Notes: a model not told the origin generated them from the letters alone. DNA of 64,000 bases from Azophilus sp965215035 (GCA_965215035.1 OZ244040.1:1302001-1366000); one strand, 5' to 3'; positions 1-8,619 are shown, numbered from the stretch's first letter. Program-made: numbers and translations.

Positions 1-714
1 CAACTCGTCGAGTCGGCCTCGCGGCTCCTTTCGCTCATCACGGAGATGACCGGTATCGTCACGCTGCCGCGACGGGATGGGCTGGCGCTGCGGCATGTGG
101 AGTTTCTCAATCTGGAAGGCGACCGGGTGCTGGTGATTCTGGTGTACAACGACCGGGAGGTGCAGAACCGGGTTATCCATGTCGAGCGGCACTACGAGGA
201 TGCCGAGTTGCTGCAGGCGGCCAATTACCTCAACCGGGAGTTCGGCGGCCTGTCGCTGGCGGAGATACGGCGTGAAGTGATCGACAGCATGCAGCGCGAC
301 AAGGAACGCATGGATCGCCTCATGCAGGCGGCGCTGGATCTGGCTGCCCAGGCCTTCGAGTCCGGCCCGCCGCAGGAGCGGGGCTTTGTCGTCTCCGGCG
401 AATCGAAGCTTCTGGACATGAGCGAGGATACCGACACCATCCGCAGCATCTTCGAGGCATTCTCGCGCAAGGGCAGTATCCTGCACCTGCTGGATCAGAG
501 CCTGAATACCCAGGGAATACAGTTGTACATCGGCGAGGAGTCGGGCTACCGGGTGCTGGACGAATTGAGCCTGGTGACCTCCTCCTACTCGGTCAATGGT
601 CGCATAGCCGGGGTGCTCGGCGTGATCGGCCCGACGCGCATGGCGTATCAGCGCGTTATCCCGGTAGTGGATATGACGGCGCGCATGCTTGGCGACGCCC
701 TGCGGCACCCCTGA
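1..714 (+). CDS. hrcA: Heat-inducible transcription repressor HrcA, C-terminal part
   Basis: The reading frame is open from base 1, so the N-terminal winged-helix DNA-binding domain lies outside the window. What remains (about 237 residues) is the GAF-like inserted and dimerisation part of HrcA: it begins with the segment leading into 'GIVTLPRR' and ends with the family signature 'GVLGVIGPTRMAYQRVIPVVD', followed by a short C-terminal helix. HrcA represses groESL and dnaK/grpE operons by binding CIRCE operators and depends on GroEL for folding. No CIRCE element is visible here because the promoter is off the window. Family assignment is secure; only the end of the gene is present. Confidence 0.93.
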   Translation, partial: QLVESASRLLSLITEMTGIVTLPRRDGLALRHVEFLNLEGDRVLVILVYNDREVQNRVIHVERHYEDAELLQAANYLNREFGGLSLAEIRREVIDSMQRDKERMDRLMQAALDLAAQAFESGPPQERGFVVSGESKLLDMSEDTDTIRSIFEAFSRKGSILHLLDQSLNTQGIQLYIGEESGYRVLDELSLVTSSYSVNGRIAGVLGVIGPTRMAYQRVIPVVDMTARMLGDALRHP

Positions 715-818
715 CCGGGCTGCTCGAACCTGTCTCGCGTGGTTCGCCAAGCCGCTGGATTTTGCCCGCCCGGATTGGACGGGCTACCATGCGGGCCTGT
801 TCTGGAAGAGTCGACCCG

Positions 819-1226
819 ATGACGCTGCGCACCACCGCGATATTCATTGCCGCCGCCGTCATAGCGGCCGGATGTTCCATGCCGAAGATGCCCCAGCTTA
901 AGATGCCGAAGTTCAAGATGCCCAGGGTGCACAAGGTGACCGTGCAACAGGGCAACGTCATCACCCAGGAGATGATCGACAGCCTGAAGCCGGGCATGAC
1001 CCGGGCCCAGGTGGTGTTCATCATGGGGGAGCCCATAGTCCGCAATGCCTTCGACCGGGACCGTTGGGACTACATCTACACCATTGAGGTGCCGGGCATC
1101 TACGGCGACGAGAAGCGCATCAGCCTGCACTTCCAGGACGACAGGCTCGCCTACTTTACGGGTGACTACAGGCCGGGCGATCGGCAAACCGAAGATTCGC
1201 CAGGCGGCACGACGGCCGAAGGCTAG
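819..1226 (+). CDS. bamE: Outer membrane protein assembly factor BamE (SmpA/OmlA)
   Basis: A 135-residue lipoprotein. The start at 819 gives a short signal peptide ending in a lipobox (AAGC, Cys about residue 20). An upstream in-frame start exists, but it would put extra polar residues before the signal peptide. The mature part has the SmpA/OmlA fold with 'KPGMTRAQVVFIMGEP' and a 'WDYIYTI' strand, typical of BamE. BamE sits on the inner face of the outer membrane in the BAM complex and assists beta-barrel insertion. A Lys/Met/Pro-rich linker (repeated PKM/PKF) follows the lipobox. The gene ends 3 bases from the convergent rnfH. Confidence 0.9.
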   Translation: MTLRTTAIFIAAAVIAAGCSMPKMPQLKMPKFKMPRVHKVTVQQGNVITQEMIDSLKPGMTRAQVVFIMGEPIVRNAFDRDRWDYIYTIEVPGIYGDEKRISLHFQDDRLAYFTGDYRPGDRQTEDSPGGTTAEG

Positions 1227-1229
1227 CCG

Positions 1230-1493
1230 TTACCGCGCCCGGCGGCGTCGCGCCTCCTTCGGATCCATGGCCAGGGGGCGATACAGTTCCACCCGGTCGC
1301 CGGCCCGCAGGATGCTGTCGCGGCCGACCGGGCGGCCAAAGATGCCGACCGGCATGGAATCCAGGGGCAGCTCGGCAAATGGCCGCCGGTCGGCAACCGC
1401 TTGCAGTGCCCGCGCCACGGTCGCACCCTCGCCGACCTCCAGGCAGACAAGCGTTTGCCCGCGTGCCGTGCCGAAGGCGACTTCTATGCGCAT
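1230..1493 (-). CDS. rnfH: RnfH family protein (UPF0125)
   Basis: An 87-residue small ubiquitin-like beta-grasp protein. It shows the usual 'VEVAFGTARGQ'-type start (here RIEVAFGTARGQ), 'VGIFGRPVGRDSILRAGDRVELYRPL' in the middle and a basic tail 'DPKEARRRRAR'. Its biochemical role is not established; the family is linked by gene context to ratA and the Rnf complex. It overlaps ratA upstream by 10 bases and is probably translated from the same message as ratA and the sodium symporter. Confidence 0.85.
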   Translation of the reverse strand: MRIEVAFGTARGQTLVCLEVGEGATVARALQAVADRRPFAELPLDSMPVGIFGRPVGRDSILRAGDRVELYRPLAMDPKEARRRRAR

Positions 1494-1942
1494 GGCGCCG
1501 GGTGGCCCAACTGGTCGTGAGCGCGGCGGCAGAACGCATCCACCATGGAATCCGCCGCCCGGGAGAACACCCCCGCGAAGGCCCTGGCCAAGACGGTCTT
1601 CGCGCCGCTGAAGCGAAAGCTCAAGTCAAGTTCCACCCTGCAACCCTGGCCGCCGCCAAGCTCCGCGAACCGCCATTCCCCGGAGAAGTGGCGGAACGGG
1701 CCTTCGACCAGGCCGAGGCGAATGGAGCGGGGTGGCGTCAAGGCGGCGGTGGTGGTGAATTGCTCGGCGAATCCGCGCCCCGCGACCACTAGTGTCGCGA
1801 CTAATCGCCGCGGCTCGCTAACCAGCACCGAAGCGCTTCTGCACCAGGGCAGAAACTCGGGGTAACGGCCCACATCGGTGACGATGGCATACACATCCTC
1901 GACCGCCAGCGGCAGCAACGCGGAGCGGCGCAACTCGGGCAT
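1484..1942 (-). CDS. ratA: RatA-family protein (START-like, ribosome association toxin/coenzyme Q-binding)
   Basis: A 152-residue START/Bet v1-like domain protein. It begins 'PELRRSALLPLAVEDVY' and has 'YPEFLPWCRSASVL', 'GPFRHFSGEWRF' and a C-terminal helix, all aligning with E. coli RatA/Coq10-type proteins. RatA is reported in E. coli to hamper 70S association; Coq10 homologues bind ubiquinone, so the physiological role here is uncertain. The RatA-RnfH pair next to smpB is the classic gammaproteobacterial neighbourhood. It starts 3 bases after the symporter stop and overlaps rnfH. Confidence 0.85.
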   Translation of the reverse strand: MPELRRSALLPLAVEDVYAIVTDVGRYPEFLPWCRSASVLVSEPRRLVATLVVAGRGFAEQFTTTAALTPPRSIRLGLVEGPFRHFSGEWRFAELGGGQGCRVELDLSFRFSGAKTVLARAFAGVFSRAADSMVDAFCRRAHDQLGHPAPCA

Positions 1943-1945
1943 GGA

Positions 1946-3334
1946 TTAGGAGAACCATTCCCTGAGGTTGTCGAAACCGATGATGGTCACCAGGAATACG
2001 GCGAGCACACCGAGCGGGGCAACCACGGCCGCTAGCATGCGCCACAGCAGCTCCTGTGCCCTGTTGGTGAGCCGCAGTTGGCTCTGCACCACGGCCTTGG
2101 GCAGCGCGTAGGAGGCGAATAGCACGATGCAGAGGCCGCCCAGCGGCAGCATGATGTTCTGCGACAGGTAGTCGATAAAGGCGAAGATGGTCAGTTCGCC
2201 CACCACGTGGACATCCGACCACTCGTTGAAGGACAGTACCGTGCCGATGCCGAGCACCCAGCAGCAGGCACCCAGGGTGATCGCCACCCGGGAGCGCTTG
2301 GCGTTGTACTCTTCAACCAGGTAGGCCAGCGCTGGTTCGGTGAGCGAGATGGCCGATGTGATCGCCGCGAAACTAACCAGAAGAAAGAAGATCGCGCCAA
2401 ACAACGCGCCTAGGGGCAGTTGACCGAACGCCAGGGGAACGGTTACGAACATGAGCCCCGGGCCCTGGCCGGGCTCCAGGCCATTGGCGAATACGATCGG
2501 AAAGATGGCGAGCCCGGCGGCGATGGCCACCACGGTATCGAGCACGGCGATGGTCACCACCGTGCTGGTGATGGACGCGGAACTCGGCACGTAGGCACCG
2601 TAGGCCATGATCGCCGCCATGCCAATGCTCAGCGTGAAGAACGCCTGGCCCATGGCGATGAGCAAGGCCTCGCCGGTGATGGACTGCCATTCGAACCGGA
2701 ACATAAAGTCCACGCCCTGGGCGAAACCGCCACTGGTTACCCCATAGCCGAGTAGCACTGCCAACAGCACGAACAACAGCGGCATGAACCAGCGAATGGC
2801 GCTCTCAAGCCCCCGGATCACGCCCCGACCGACTATATAGACGGTGATTGCCATGAACAGGGTATGCCACAACAGCATCTGCCAGGGGTCGGCCAGGAAC
2901 TCGTTGAACGCCTGGTTGGCGTACTCGGCGGTCACCCCGTCGAAGGTGCCATCGGCCATGCGCAGAATGTAGTAGATGGCCCAGCCGGCGATAACGGCGT
3001 AGTAGGAAAGGATGAGGAAGCCGGCCAGTACGCCCATCCAACCGATTAGCACCCAGGTCGGCCTTCTGTGGTGTTGCTGGGTAAGAAACCGCATGGTGTT
3101 GATGGGGCTCTGCCGGCCCTCGCGACCGATGAGCACCTCGGCCATCATGATGGGAACCCCGACCAGGGCAACGCAGGCCAGGTAGACCAGCACGAAGGCA
3201 CCGCCGCCGTTCTCTCCGGCGATGTAGGGGAACTTCCAGATGTTGCCAAGCCCCACCGCCGAACCGGCGGCCGCCAGCACGAATAGCCAGCGACTGGACC
3301 ACATCCCGTGCCGTGATTCTGTGCCAAGCGCCAT
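1946..3334 (-). CDS. Sodium-dependent transporter, neurotransmitter:sodium symporter (NSS) family
   Basis: A 462-residue membrane protein with about 11-12 hydrophobic segments. The NSS signature 'GSAVGLGNIWKFPYIAGENG' sits in TM1, the sodium/substrate site known from LeuT. The start at 3334 is chosen because a strong ribosome site (GGAGGG) lies 5-6 bases upstream and the next residues reach TM1 directly; the longer upstream extension carries no family sequence. The substrate, probably an amino acid, cannot be told from sequence. It heads a tight operon with ratA and rnfH and is divergent from smpB. Confidence 0.85.
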   Translation of the reverse strand: MALGTESRHGMWSSRWLFVLAAAGSAVGLGNIWKFPYIAGENGGGAFVLVYLACVALVGVPIMMAEVLIGREGRQSPINTMRFLTQQHHRRPTWVLIGWMGVLAGFLILSYYAVIAGWAIYYILRMADGTFDGVTAEYANQAFNEFLADPWQMLLWHTLFMAITVYIVGRGVIRGLESAIRWFMPLLFVLLAVLLGYGVTSGGFAQGVDFMFRFEWQSITGEALLIAMGQAFFTLSIGMAAIMAYGAYVPSSASITSTVVTIAVLDTVVAIAAGLAIFPIVFANGLEPGQGPGLMFVTVPLAFGQLPLGALFGAIFFLLVSFAAITSAISLTEPALAYLVEEYNAKRSRVAITLGACCWVLGIGTVLSFNEWSDVHVVGELTIFAFIDYLSQNIMLPLGGLCIVLFASYALPKAVVQSQLRLTNRAQELLWRMLAAVVAPLGVLAVFLVTIIGFDNLREWFS

Positions 3335-3443
3335 GGTGGCCCTCCAACGCGGCTTGAGAAGGCGGGGCATTGTGGCGCAAAGGCCGGCAGACCCGCAAGC
3401 GATGTGCACCATAGGTGGCAGGGCCATCCCAAAATCGCCCCGC

Positions 3444-3449
3444 TATAAT
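3444..3449 (+). promoter_or_regulatory. Candidate -10 box for smpB
   Basis: A perfect TATAAT lies about 100 bases before the smpB start codon in the smpB/symporter divergent intergenic region. No convincing -35 hexamer is present 16-18 bases upstream, so this rests on the -10 match and its position alone. Confidence 0.4.
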
Positions 3450-3551
3450 CCGGCCCTGATGCGGGCAGCCGGAACCAGAGCGAGTGACACATACAGGCTT
3501 CGCTGTTAGTCGATGCGCCGGGCTAGGGCCCGGGGCTAGCCGGGACTGCCC

Positions 3552-4043
3552 GTGAGCGCTGCCGCCGCCGCATCCAAGGCCTCCGCACGGCGGGTCGTTG
3601 CGCGCAACAAGCGGGCCGCCCGAGACTATGTGCTGGAGGAGCGTTTCGAGGCCGGGTTGGTTCTTGAGGGCTGGGAAGTAAAGAGCCTGCGCGCCGGCAA
3701 CGTGCAAATCGTGGATGGCTACGTACTGCTCCGGGAAGGCGAGGCTTATCTGTTCGGGGCCCGGATTACGCCGTTGTCGAGCGCCTCGACACATATCTCG
3801 CCGGACCCGGCGCGCACCCGCAAGCTGCTGTTGCACGCACGGGAACTTGCCAGGATTTTCACCGCGACTCAGGCGAAGGGGTACGCCTGCATCGTCACCG
3901 CCCTCTACTGGAGGAACAACCGGGTCAAGTGCGAGATTGCCTTGGCCAAGGGCAGGAAGCAGCACGACAAGCGCGCCTTGGTCAAGGATAGGGAGTGGGC
4001 GCGGCAGAAAGCGCGTCTCACCAAGACCGGCCAACGCGATTGA
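3552..4043 (+). CDS. smpB: SsrA-binding protein SmpB
   Basis: A 163-residue protein starting at GTG. It has the SmpB OB-fold core: 'ARNKRAARDYVLEERFEAG', 'GWEVKSLRAG', 'DPARTRKLLLH', 'CEIALAKGRKQHDKR', and the basic tail 'REWARQKAR' that becomes helical in the decoding centre. SmpB delivers tmRNA to stalled ribosomes. The partner tmRNA gene lies 1.4 kb downstream on the opposite strand. The N-terminus is slightly long and Ala-rich. No strong Shine-Dalgarno precedes the GTG, so the exact start is moderately uncertain. Confidence 0.93.
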   Translation: MSAAAAASKASARRVVARNKRAARDYVLEERFEAGLVLEGWEVKSLRAGNVQIVDGYVLLREGEAYLFGARITPLSSASTHISPDPARTRKLLLHARELARIFTATQAKGYACIVTALYWRNNRVKCEIALAKGRKQHDKRALVKDREWARQKARLTKTGQRD

Positions 4044-4211
4044 AGCGCGCCCGGTGCCGCCTCCGGCACGCGGTCGCCGCCGGTCCGGCCGCCGGGATGC
4101 GTAGTCGAGCTGCGCTCGCGCCGTTCGGCACCGGCGAGGAGAGCACCGGCGAGTCACACCGGGGGCCTTGCCTCACCAAGGCGGGGAATATCCCGGTCGG
4201 GTGGTTATGGA

Positions 4212-4317
4212 TCAACGACGACCCCCTGTGCCGCCTCGTCGACCGGTGGCGGAGCTAGCCGATTATGTTGACGTCTCCAAGGTCAACAACGACGGCCTGT
4301 GCCGCCTCGTCAGCCGG
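4212..4317. repeat. Short imperfect direct repeat, two 35-base units
   Basis: Units at 4212-4246 and 4283-4317 share the core CTGTGCCGCCTCGTC and similar flanks, starting TCAAC and ending CCGG, with about six mismatches. The second unit runs over the stop codon of the oxidoreductase gene ending at 4310. The units lie in different reading frames, so this is not an in-frame protein repeat. The rest of the smpB/oxidoreductase gap shows nothing recognisable. Confidence 0.5.
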
Positions 4318-5365
4318 CCGGTTCGGTGTTGAGCCGTGCGCATTCGGCGGCAAGCTGGATGGCCCGCTCGTCCCCACCAATGGTGAGCCCGGTAATGCCG
4401 CAGTTCTCCCAGTCGCGGAAACGGCGACGGATGCGCTCCTTGGGGCCTACCAGCGCGCCCTGGTCCACGAACTCGTCGGGCACCGCCTCGGCGGCCTCGT
4501 CCTTGCGCTTGGCGAGATAGAGTTCCTGGACTTTCTCGGCGGCGTCGCCGAAGCCCCGGCGCACCATCATCTCCTTGTGGAAATTCTTGTTCTTGTGGCC
4601 CATGCCGCCCACGTATAGGGCGATGTTGGGCTTGAGCAGCCGCAAGGCCGCCTGCACGGCCTTGCTGGTGTCTTCGGTGATGATCACCTGGGTTCCCGCC
4701 TGGCATTCGAAATCGCCGCGGGTCTTGCCCGCCCGGGCGAGCCCCTGGTCGATCCAATCCCGGTACAGATGGGCGGATTCCGGCACGTAGCCGAGCGGCA
4801 GCCAACCATCGGCGATCTCCGCCGTCAGGCGCACCGTGGCTTCCATGCCGGTGCCGAGCCAGATGGGAATATCCGGGTTCATGTGCAGTATGGACTTCAG
4901 CGGTTTGCCCACCCCCATTGCCCCGTGGCCTGTGTAGGGCAGGCTGAGCTCCTGTCCCTCGTGGGTGACCGGCGCCTCCCGTGCCCAGATCTTCTTCATG
5001 ATGGCGACATAGTCCCTGAGGCGATAGTAGGGCCGTCCCCAGGGCTGCCCGTACCAGCCTTCGACGATCTGCGGGCCGGAAACGCCGATGCCGCAGATCA
5101 CCCGGTTGCCGCCAGCCAATTGATCCAGCGTCGCCATGCACATGGCGGCGTTGGCGGGCGTGCGCCCGGCGAGCTGAATGACGGCGGTGCCGAGGCGAAT
5201 GCGCTCCGTGTGGGCGGCGAGAAAGGCCAGCGGCGTGATGGCGTCCGAGCCATAGGCCTCCGCGGTCCACACCGAATCGTAGCCAAGCCGCTCGGCGAGC
5301 TGCACCTTTTTCAATGGCAGCGCCAAGTTGGCGCCGGAATAGCCAAGCGCGAGCCCGAGTTTCAA
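4310..5365 (-). CDS. Luciferase-like monooxygenase (LLM) class oxidoreductase, F420/flavin-dependent
   Basis: A 351-residue TIM-barrel protein of the bacterial luciferase/F420-dependent reductase superfamily. It has the N-terminal strand 'KLGLALGYSG', 'AERLGYDSVWTAEAYGSDA', 'RIRLGTAVIQLAGRTPA' and 'GIGVSGPQIVEGWYGQPW'. Members use F420 or FMN; the closest named group by motif is the F420-dependent LLM class, but the substrate is unknown. The start codon is TTG, supported by AGGAGG five bases upstream. It lies 43 bases downstream of the tmRNA 3' end on the same strand. The C-terminal residues overlap the second unit of a short direct repeat. Confidence 0.8.
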   Translation of the reverse strand: MKLGLALGYSGANLALPLKKVQLAERLGYDSVWTAEAYGSDAITPLAFLAAHTERIRLGTAVIQLAGRTPANAAMCMATLDQLAGGNRVICGIGVSGPQIVEGWYGQPWGRPYYRLRDYVAIMKKIWAREAPVTHEGQELSLPYTGHGAMGVGKPLKSILHMNPDIPIWLGTGMEATVRLTAEIADGWLPLGYVPESAHLYRDWIDQGLARAGKTRGDFECQAGTQVIITEDTSKAVQAALRLLKPNIALYVGGMGHKNKNFHKEMMVRRGFGDAAEKVQELYLAKRKDEAAEAVPDEFVDQGALVGPKERIRRRFRDWENCGITGLTIGGDERAIQLAAECARLNTEPAG

Positions 5366-5408
5366 TCTGGCCTCCTATCCTTATAAAACAGATCGCTGGG
5401 ATTCTGGC

Positions 5409-5763
5409 TGGTGGAGGCGGCGGGAGTCGAACCCGCGTCCGTTGGTGCGCCACAATCGGCTCTACATGCTTAGCATCCGTCTATTGCTTTAACCTCGAAC
5501 GACCCGGCGGTCAGGGTGTTTTCGGCGAGCTCGATTGTGTTTAACGCTTTGGCCCCGAGCTAGGCCGCCACGCGATCCCGCTGCCTTGCCGTCGAGGTCT
5601 CCCCGCGGGAAAGGGATCATCGACGTTAGCGGCGATTAAGCCGCTAGTGCGTAGTTTTCGTCTTCGGCAACTATTACAGTTGCAGCGATTGATTAACGAG
5701 AGTCACTACCCTCTCGGCATGCACCTTTTGTTTTGCCACCCGCGTCGAAGCCATGTCGCCCCC
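5409..5763 (-). ncRNA. ssrA: Transfer-messenger RNA (tmRNA)
   Basis: A one-piece tmRNA of about 355 nt. The 5' end GGGGGCG pairs over seven bases with CGCCTCC ahead of the terminal ACCA encoded at 5409. The tRNA-like TPsiC arm 'GGTTCGACTCC' is present. The resume frame at 5636-5668 reads AEDENYALAA and stop, ten codons as in the E. coli tag and differing from it (ANDENYALAA) only at the second residue. The CCA is genomically encoded. The partner smpB is 1.4 kb away. The transcription start is only about 50 bases from the divergent Sel1 gene. Confidence 0.97.
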
Positions 5764-5812
5764 GGGCGCAGAAGCGCCCTAATGGTAGCACGCTTTGTAA
5801 TAGACTGACGCC

Positions 5813-7132
5813 ATGAAAATCGGCAGCTTGCAGGTTGTTCTGCTCGGGCTGGCGCTGGCCGCCGCGGCACGGGGCGGGGCGCTTGATCCACATGCCTACG
5901 TCGAGAAGGCGGCCGCGCTGGTCGAACAGGAAGAATACAGCCTCGCCCGCGCCTATCTCGACCCCGCCGTGATCTCGCACCGCCTGACCCCCGCCGAGCG
6001 ATCTAGGGCCTACTACCTGCGCGGCTATGCCTTCTACGCCGAGGAACTGTTCGTGTCGGCGGCGACGGATTATACCGACGCCCTGCAGTTCAACCCCGAC
6101 AACCCGGCGGCGCTCTGTGCCCTCGGCAGCCTCTATCGTCACGAACTCGGGGCCCGCTCGGACCCCGTACTGGCCTTCCAGCTTTTTCGCAGGGCGGCGG
6201 AACTCGGGCATGCTGGTGGCCAAATGTACCTGGGCAATGCCTACCTTGTTGGTGAGGGCACCGCCCGCAATCTGGCGGAAGCCCGCCACTGGCTGGAAAA
6301 GGCCGCCGCGGCGGGGTTCGTACCGGCCATGACGCGGCTTGCCTGGAGCTTCCGCCGGCCCCACACAGACAGGCCCGACCCGGCCCGGGCCCGGCATTGG
6401 TACGAAAGAGCGCAGCAGGCCGGGGCGACCGACGCCTTGGTGGCGCTCGGCTTCATGTTCAGAAACGGGGAGCTTGGCGAGGTACCGGCCAGTGTATCCG
6501 TGGAATACTTCAAGCGGGCCGCCGCTAGGGGGTCCGCACCGGCCATGGCCAGCCTAGCCCACGCGTACCTTACCGGTACTGGGGTGACACCCGACTTTGC
6601 CCAGGCCCGCTCCTGGTATCTGCGGGCCGCACGGCTCGGTGCGCCGGGTAGCTTTGCCGGGCTGGGCCACATCCATGAGGCGGGCCTCGGCGTTGCTCCG
6701 GATATAGACGCGGCGCGAGCATGGTATGAAAAGGGCGGCGCAGCCGGGCACACCGACGCCTTGCTGCGCCTGCTGTACCTGCTCGCCGGGTCCGGTGCCG
6801 ATGCGGAGGCGGCGCACTGGGCGCAACGGGCGGCGGAGCAGGGCAACGCCCGGGCGCTGAACGGCTACGCGTGGCTGCTCGCCACCGCCGGGGCCGAGGG
6901 AATGCGGGATGGCGAGCAGGCATTGCGGCATGCACAGCGCGCCGTTGCCTTGGAGCGCAAAGCAGCCCACCTAGATACACTGGCCGCTGCCTATGCGGAG
7001 TTGAACCGGTTCGAAGATGCCGTCCTGGTGCAGCGGCAGGCGCTCGACGTCGCCGGGGACGACACGGCGCTTGTGCAGGAACTGAGCGCACGCTTAGCTA
7101 GCTATCGGCAGGCGCGGCCCTGGCGGGAATAG
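5813..7132 (+). CDS. Sel1-like/TPR repeat protein, probably periplasmic
   Basis: A 439-residue protein with an N-terminal hydrophobic signal-like segment (residues about 5-20, ending AAAARG). An N-terminal TPR region (residues 28-100) is followed by at least five Sel1-like repeats recognisable by 'A..W...AA..G...A...LG..Y..G.G', for example 'GHAGGQMYLGNAYLVGEG' and 'APAMASLAHAYLTGTG', and another TPR pair near the C-terminus. Such solenoids mediate protein-protein contacts; no enzymatic motif is visible. It is divergent from the tmRNA gene with a gap of only 49 bases. Partner and function are unknown. Confidence 0.75.
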   Translation: MKIGSLQVVLLGLALAAAARGGALDPHAYVEKAAALVEQEEYSLARAYLDPAVISHRLTPAERSRAYYLRGYAFYAEELFVSAATDYTDALQFNPDNPAALCALGSLYRHELGARSDPVLAFQLFRRAAELGHAGGQMYLGNAYLVGEGTARNLAEARHWLEKAAAAGFVPAMTRLAWSFRRPHTDRPDPARARHWYERAQQAGATDALVALGFMFRNGELGEVPASVSVEYFKRAAARGSAPAMASLAHAYLTGTGVTPDFAQARSWYLRAARLGAPGSFAGLGHIHEAGLGVAPDIDAARAWYEKGGAAGHTDALLRLLYLLAGSGADAEAAHWAQRAAEQGNARALNGYAWLLATAGAEGMRDGEQALRHAQRAVALERKAAHLDTLAAAYAELNRFEDAVLVQRQALDVAGDDTALVQELSARLASYRQARPWRE

Positions 7133-7182
7133 CCTCGTTTTGGTACAAGACCGTCTTGTTTTCCTGGCACGGGCATCTTTAG

Positions 7183-7404
7183 TTGAGCATCGAGCGCAAA
7201 CGCACCGAGATCGTCTATGGCATAGTCCGCGAGCTTGCCGCGCATGGCGGGGGTTCGTTCCGCCCGGGCGATGTCTGCTCCGCGCTACGCCAGCGCAACC
7301 AGCCCATGGGCGCCTGGTTGGTCAGGGGTGAGTTCCATATCCTGGAAGAGGAGTCGCTGATTGAACTGCAACCGGAAACTGGCGATTGGCGCCTTGTCGG
7401 ATGA
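7183..7404 (+). CDS. Small winged-helix-like protein of unknown function
   Basis: A 73-residue ORF beginning with TTG. Its stop overlaps the xseB start (ATGA), which argues that it is really translated and coupled to xseB. The sequence reads like a small winged helix: helices around 'RTEIVYGIVRELAAHG' and 'RPGDVCSALRQRN', a recognition-like helix around 'AWLVRGEFHILEEESLI', and a final beta wing 'ELQPETGDWRLVG'. I do not recognise a named family. It could be a DNA- or RNA-binding regulator; this is inference from predicted shape only. Confidence 0.55.
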   Translation: MSIERKRTEIVYGIVRELAAHGGGSFRPGDVCSALRQRNQPMGAWLVRGEFHILEEESLIELQPETGDWRLVG

Positions 7405-7643
7405 GTGAAACCAAGCCGCCGGAGGTCGATTTCGAGGCGACGCTCCAAGAACTGGAGAATCTGGTGAAGCAGATGGAATCGGGCGAGCTTGGTCTGGAGG
7501 AGTCGCTGGCCGCCTTCGAGCGCGGGGTTAAGCTCACCCGCCGCTGCCAGGCGGCGTTGCGCAGTGCCGAGTTGCGCGTGCGGGCGCTCAGCGCCAACGA
7601 CGAGTTCGAAGATCTGGATACGGAGCGCCTGGGTGAGCCCTGA
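7401..7643 (+). CDS. xseB: Exodeoxyribonuclease VII small subunit
   Basis: An 80-residue, mostly helical protein with the XseB core 'DFEATLQELENLVKQMESGE' followed by 'LGLEESLAAFERGVKLTRRCQ', the standard signature. XseB packs along the stalk of XseA to form the processive single-strand exonuclease VII. The start at 7401 is chosen because it overlaps the upstream stop (ATGA) and leaves the usual N-terminus (MSETKPPEVDFEA). It overlaps ispA downstream by 11 bases. The xseB-ispA pair is common in gammaproteobacteria; dxs, which often follows, is absent here. Confidence 0.93.
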   Translation: MSETKPPEVDFEATLQELENLVKQMESGELGLEESLAAFERGVKLTRRCQAALRSAELRVRALSANDEFEDLDTERLGEP

Positions 7644-8508
7644 GCTGCGCGCGTTCAAGGCCGCCATAGAACAAGCGATACGCCGTTACCTACCCACCAC
7701 CTCCCCGATTGCCCAATCTCTGGTGGATGCCATGCGCCATGCCGTGTTGGGCGGCGGCAAACGCCTGCGGCCCCTGTTCGTCTGCGCGGCCTGCGGCGAC
7801 CTCGGTGGCCGGGTCGAAGATGCGCTGGCCCCGGCCTGCGCCGTGGAGTTCATGCACGCCTATTCGCTGGTTCACGACGACCTGCCGGCAATGGATGACG
7901 ACGCCCTGCGCCATGGGCTGCCGAGTTGCCATGTCGCCTACGGCGAGGCGACGGCCATTCTGGCGGGCGACGCGCTCCAGGCGCTGGCCTTTGAGACGCT
8001 TGCCGGGGCCCCGGATACCGACCCGGCCCTCTGTTTGCTCGCCATGCGGCGACTCGGCAGTGCCTGCGGCTGGGCCGGCATGGCGGGCGGCCAGTGTTTC
8101 GACCTGGCGTCCGGGGGCAGCCCGTTGAACGTCAGCGAAGTGCGCGCTTTGCATGCGGCCAAAACGGGTGCCCTAATCAGGGTGGCGGTCGAGCTCGGGG
8201 CGCTGTTCGCAAGGGCTGGCGAGGAGCGCCTGGTTGTCGTCGGCGAGTTTGCCGAGCGTATCGGGCTCGCTTTTCAAGTCATGGACGATGTTCTGGACAT
8301 TACCCAGTCCACGGAGACCCTGGGCAAGCCGGCCGGTTCCGATGTGGGGGCGAACAAGAGCACCTTCCCAGCGCTGATGGGTGTGGAATCCGCCAGGGAA
8401 GAGGCGCGGCTGCTATTGGGGGAAGCCCTAGAATGCCTGCAAAGAGTGGATTTGCGGGACGGGCGGCTGGCTGAACTGGCACGCTTGGCTGTGGACCGAG
8501 ACCACTGA
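7633..8508 (+). CDS. ispA: (2E,6E)-farnesyl diphosphate synthase
   Basis: A 291-residue all-helical prenyltransferase that condenses isopentenyl diphosphate with DMAPP and geranyl diphosphate. The first aspartate-rich motif is 'DDLPAMDDDALRHG' and the second 'DDVLDIT'; 'GGGKRLRPLFV' binds isopentenyl diphosphate. A GTG at 7633 inside the end of xseB is taken as start because it gives the family-standard N-terminus (SPELRAFKAAIEQAI). The product feeds ubiquinone and undecaprenyl phosphate synthesis, the lipid carrier needed by the glycan genes elsewhere in the window. Confidence 0.93.
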   Translation: MSPELRAFKAAIEQAIRRYLPTTSPIAQSLVDAMRHAVLGGGKRLRPLFVCAACGDLGGRVEDALAPACAVEFMHAYSLVHDDLPAMDDDALRHGLPSCHVAYGEATAILAGDALQALAFETLAGAPDTDPALCLLAMRRLGSACGWAGMAGGQCFDLASGGSPLNVSEVRALHAAKTGALIRVAVELGALFARAGEERLVVVGEFAERIGLAFQVMDDVLDITQSTETLGKPAGSDVGANKSTFPALMGVESAREEARLLLGEALECLQRVDLRDGRLAELARLAVDRDH

Positions 8509-8531
8509 ATTCGGAGTTCCCGCCCCGGCGA

Positions 8532-8551
8532 CCGGCGCGCCGACGCGCCGG
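8532..8551. terminator. GC-rich hairpin between convergent ispA and thiL
   Basis: CCGGCGCG and CGCGCCGG form a perfect 8-bp stem around a 4-base loop in the short gap between the convergent ends of ispA and thiL. There is no T-run on either side, so it is at best a bidirectional pause or RNA 3'-end stabilising hairpin. Confidence 0.35.
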
Positions 8552-8619
8552 ACACTGGGTACTGCCACGTAGGCCCAAACCGGTCGGCCGAGTTGCCAAG
8601 CCCCGCGCCGGAACCCCAA

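Noticed and set aside
2805..4157. A 450-codon open frame on the minus strand
   Set aside because: It overlaps the sodium symporter out of frame and runs antisense through smpB; no family sequence.
8509..8619. A TPP riboswitch for thiL
   Set aside because: The gap is at the 3' end of thiL, between convergent genes; the sequence upstream of thiL is only 41 bases from nusB and has no THI-box.
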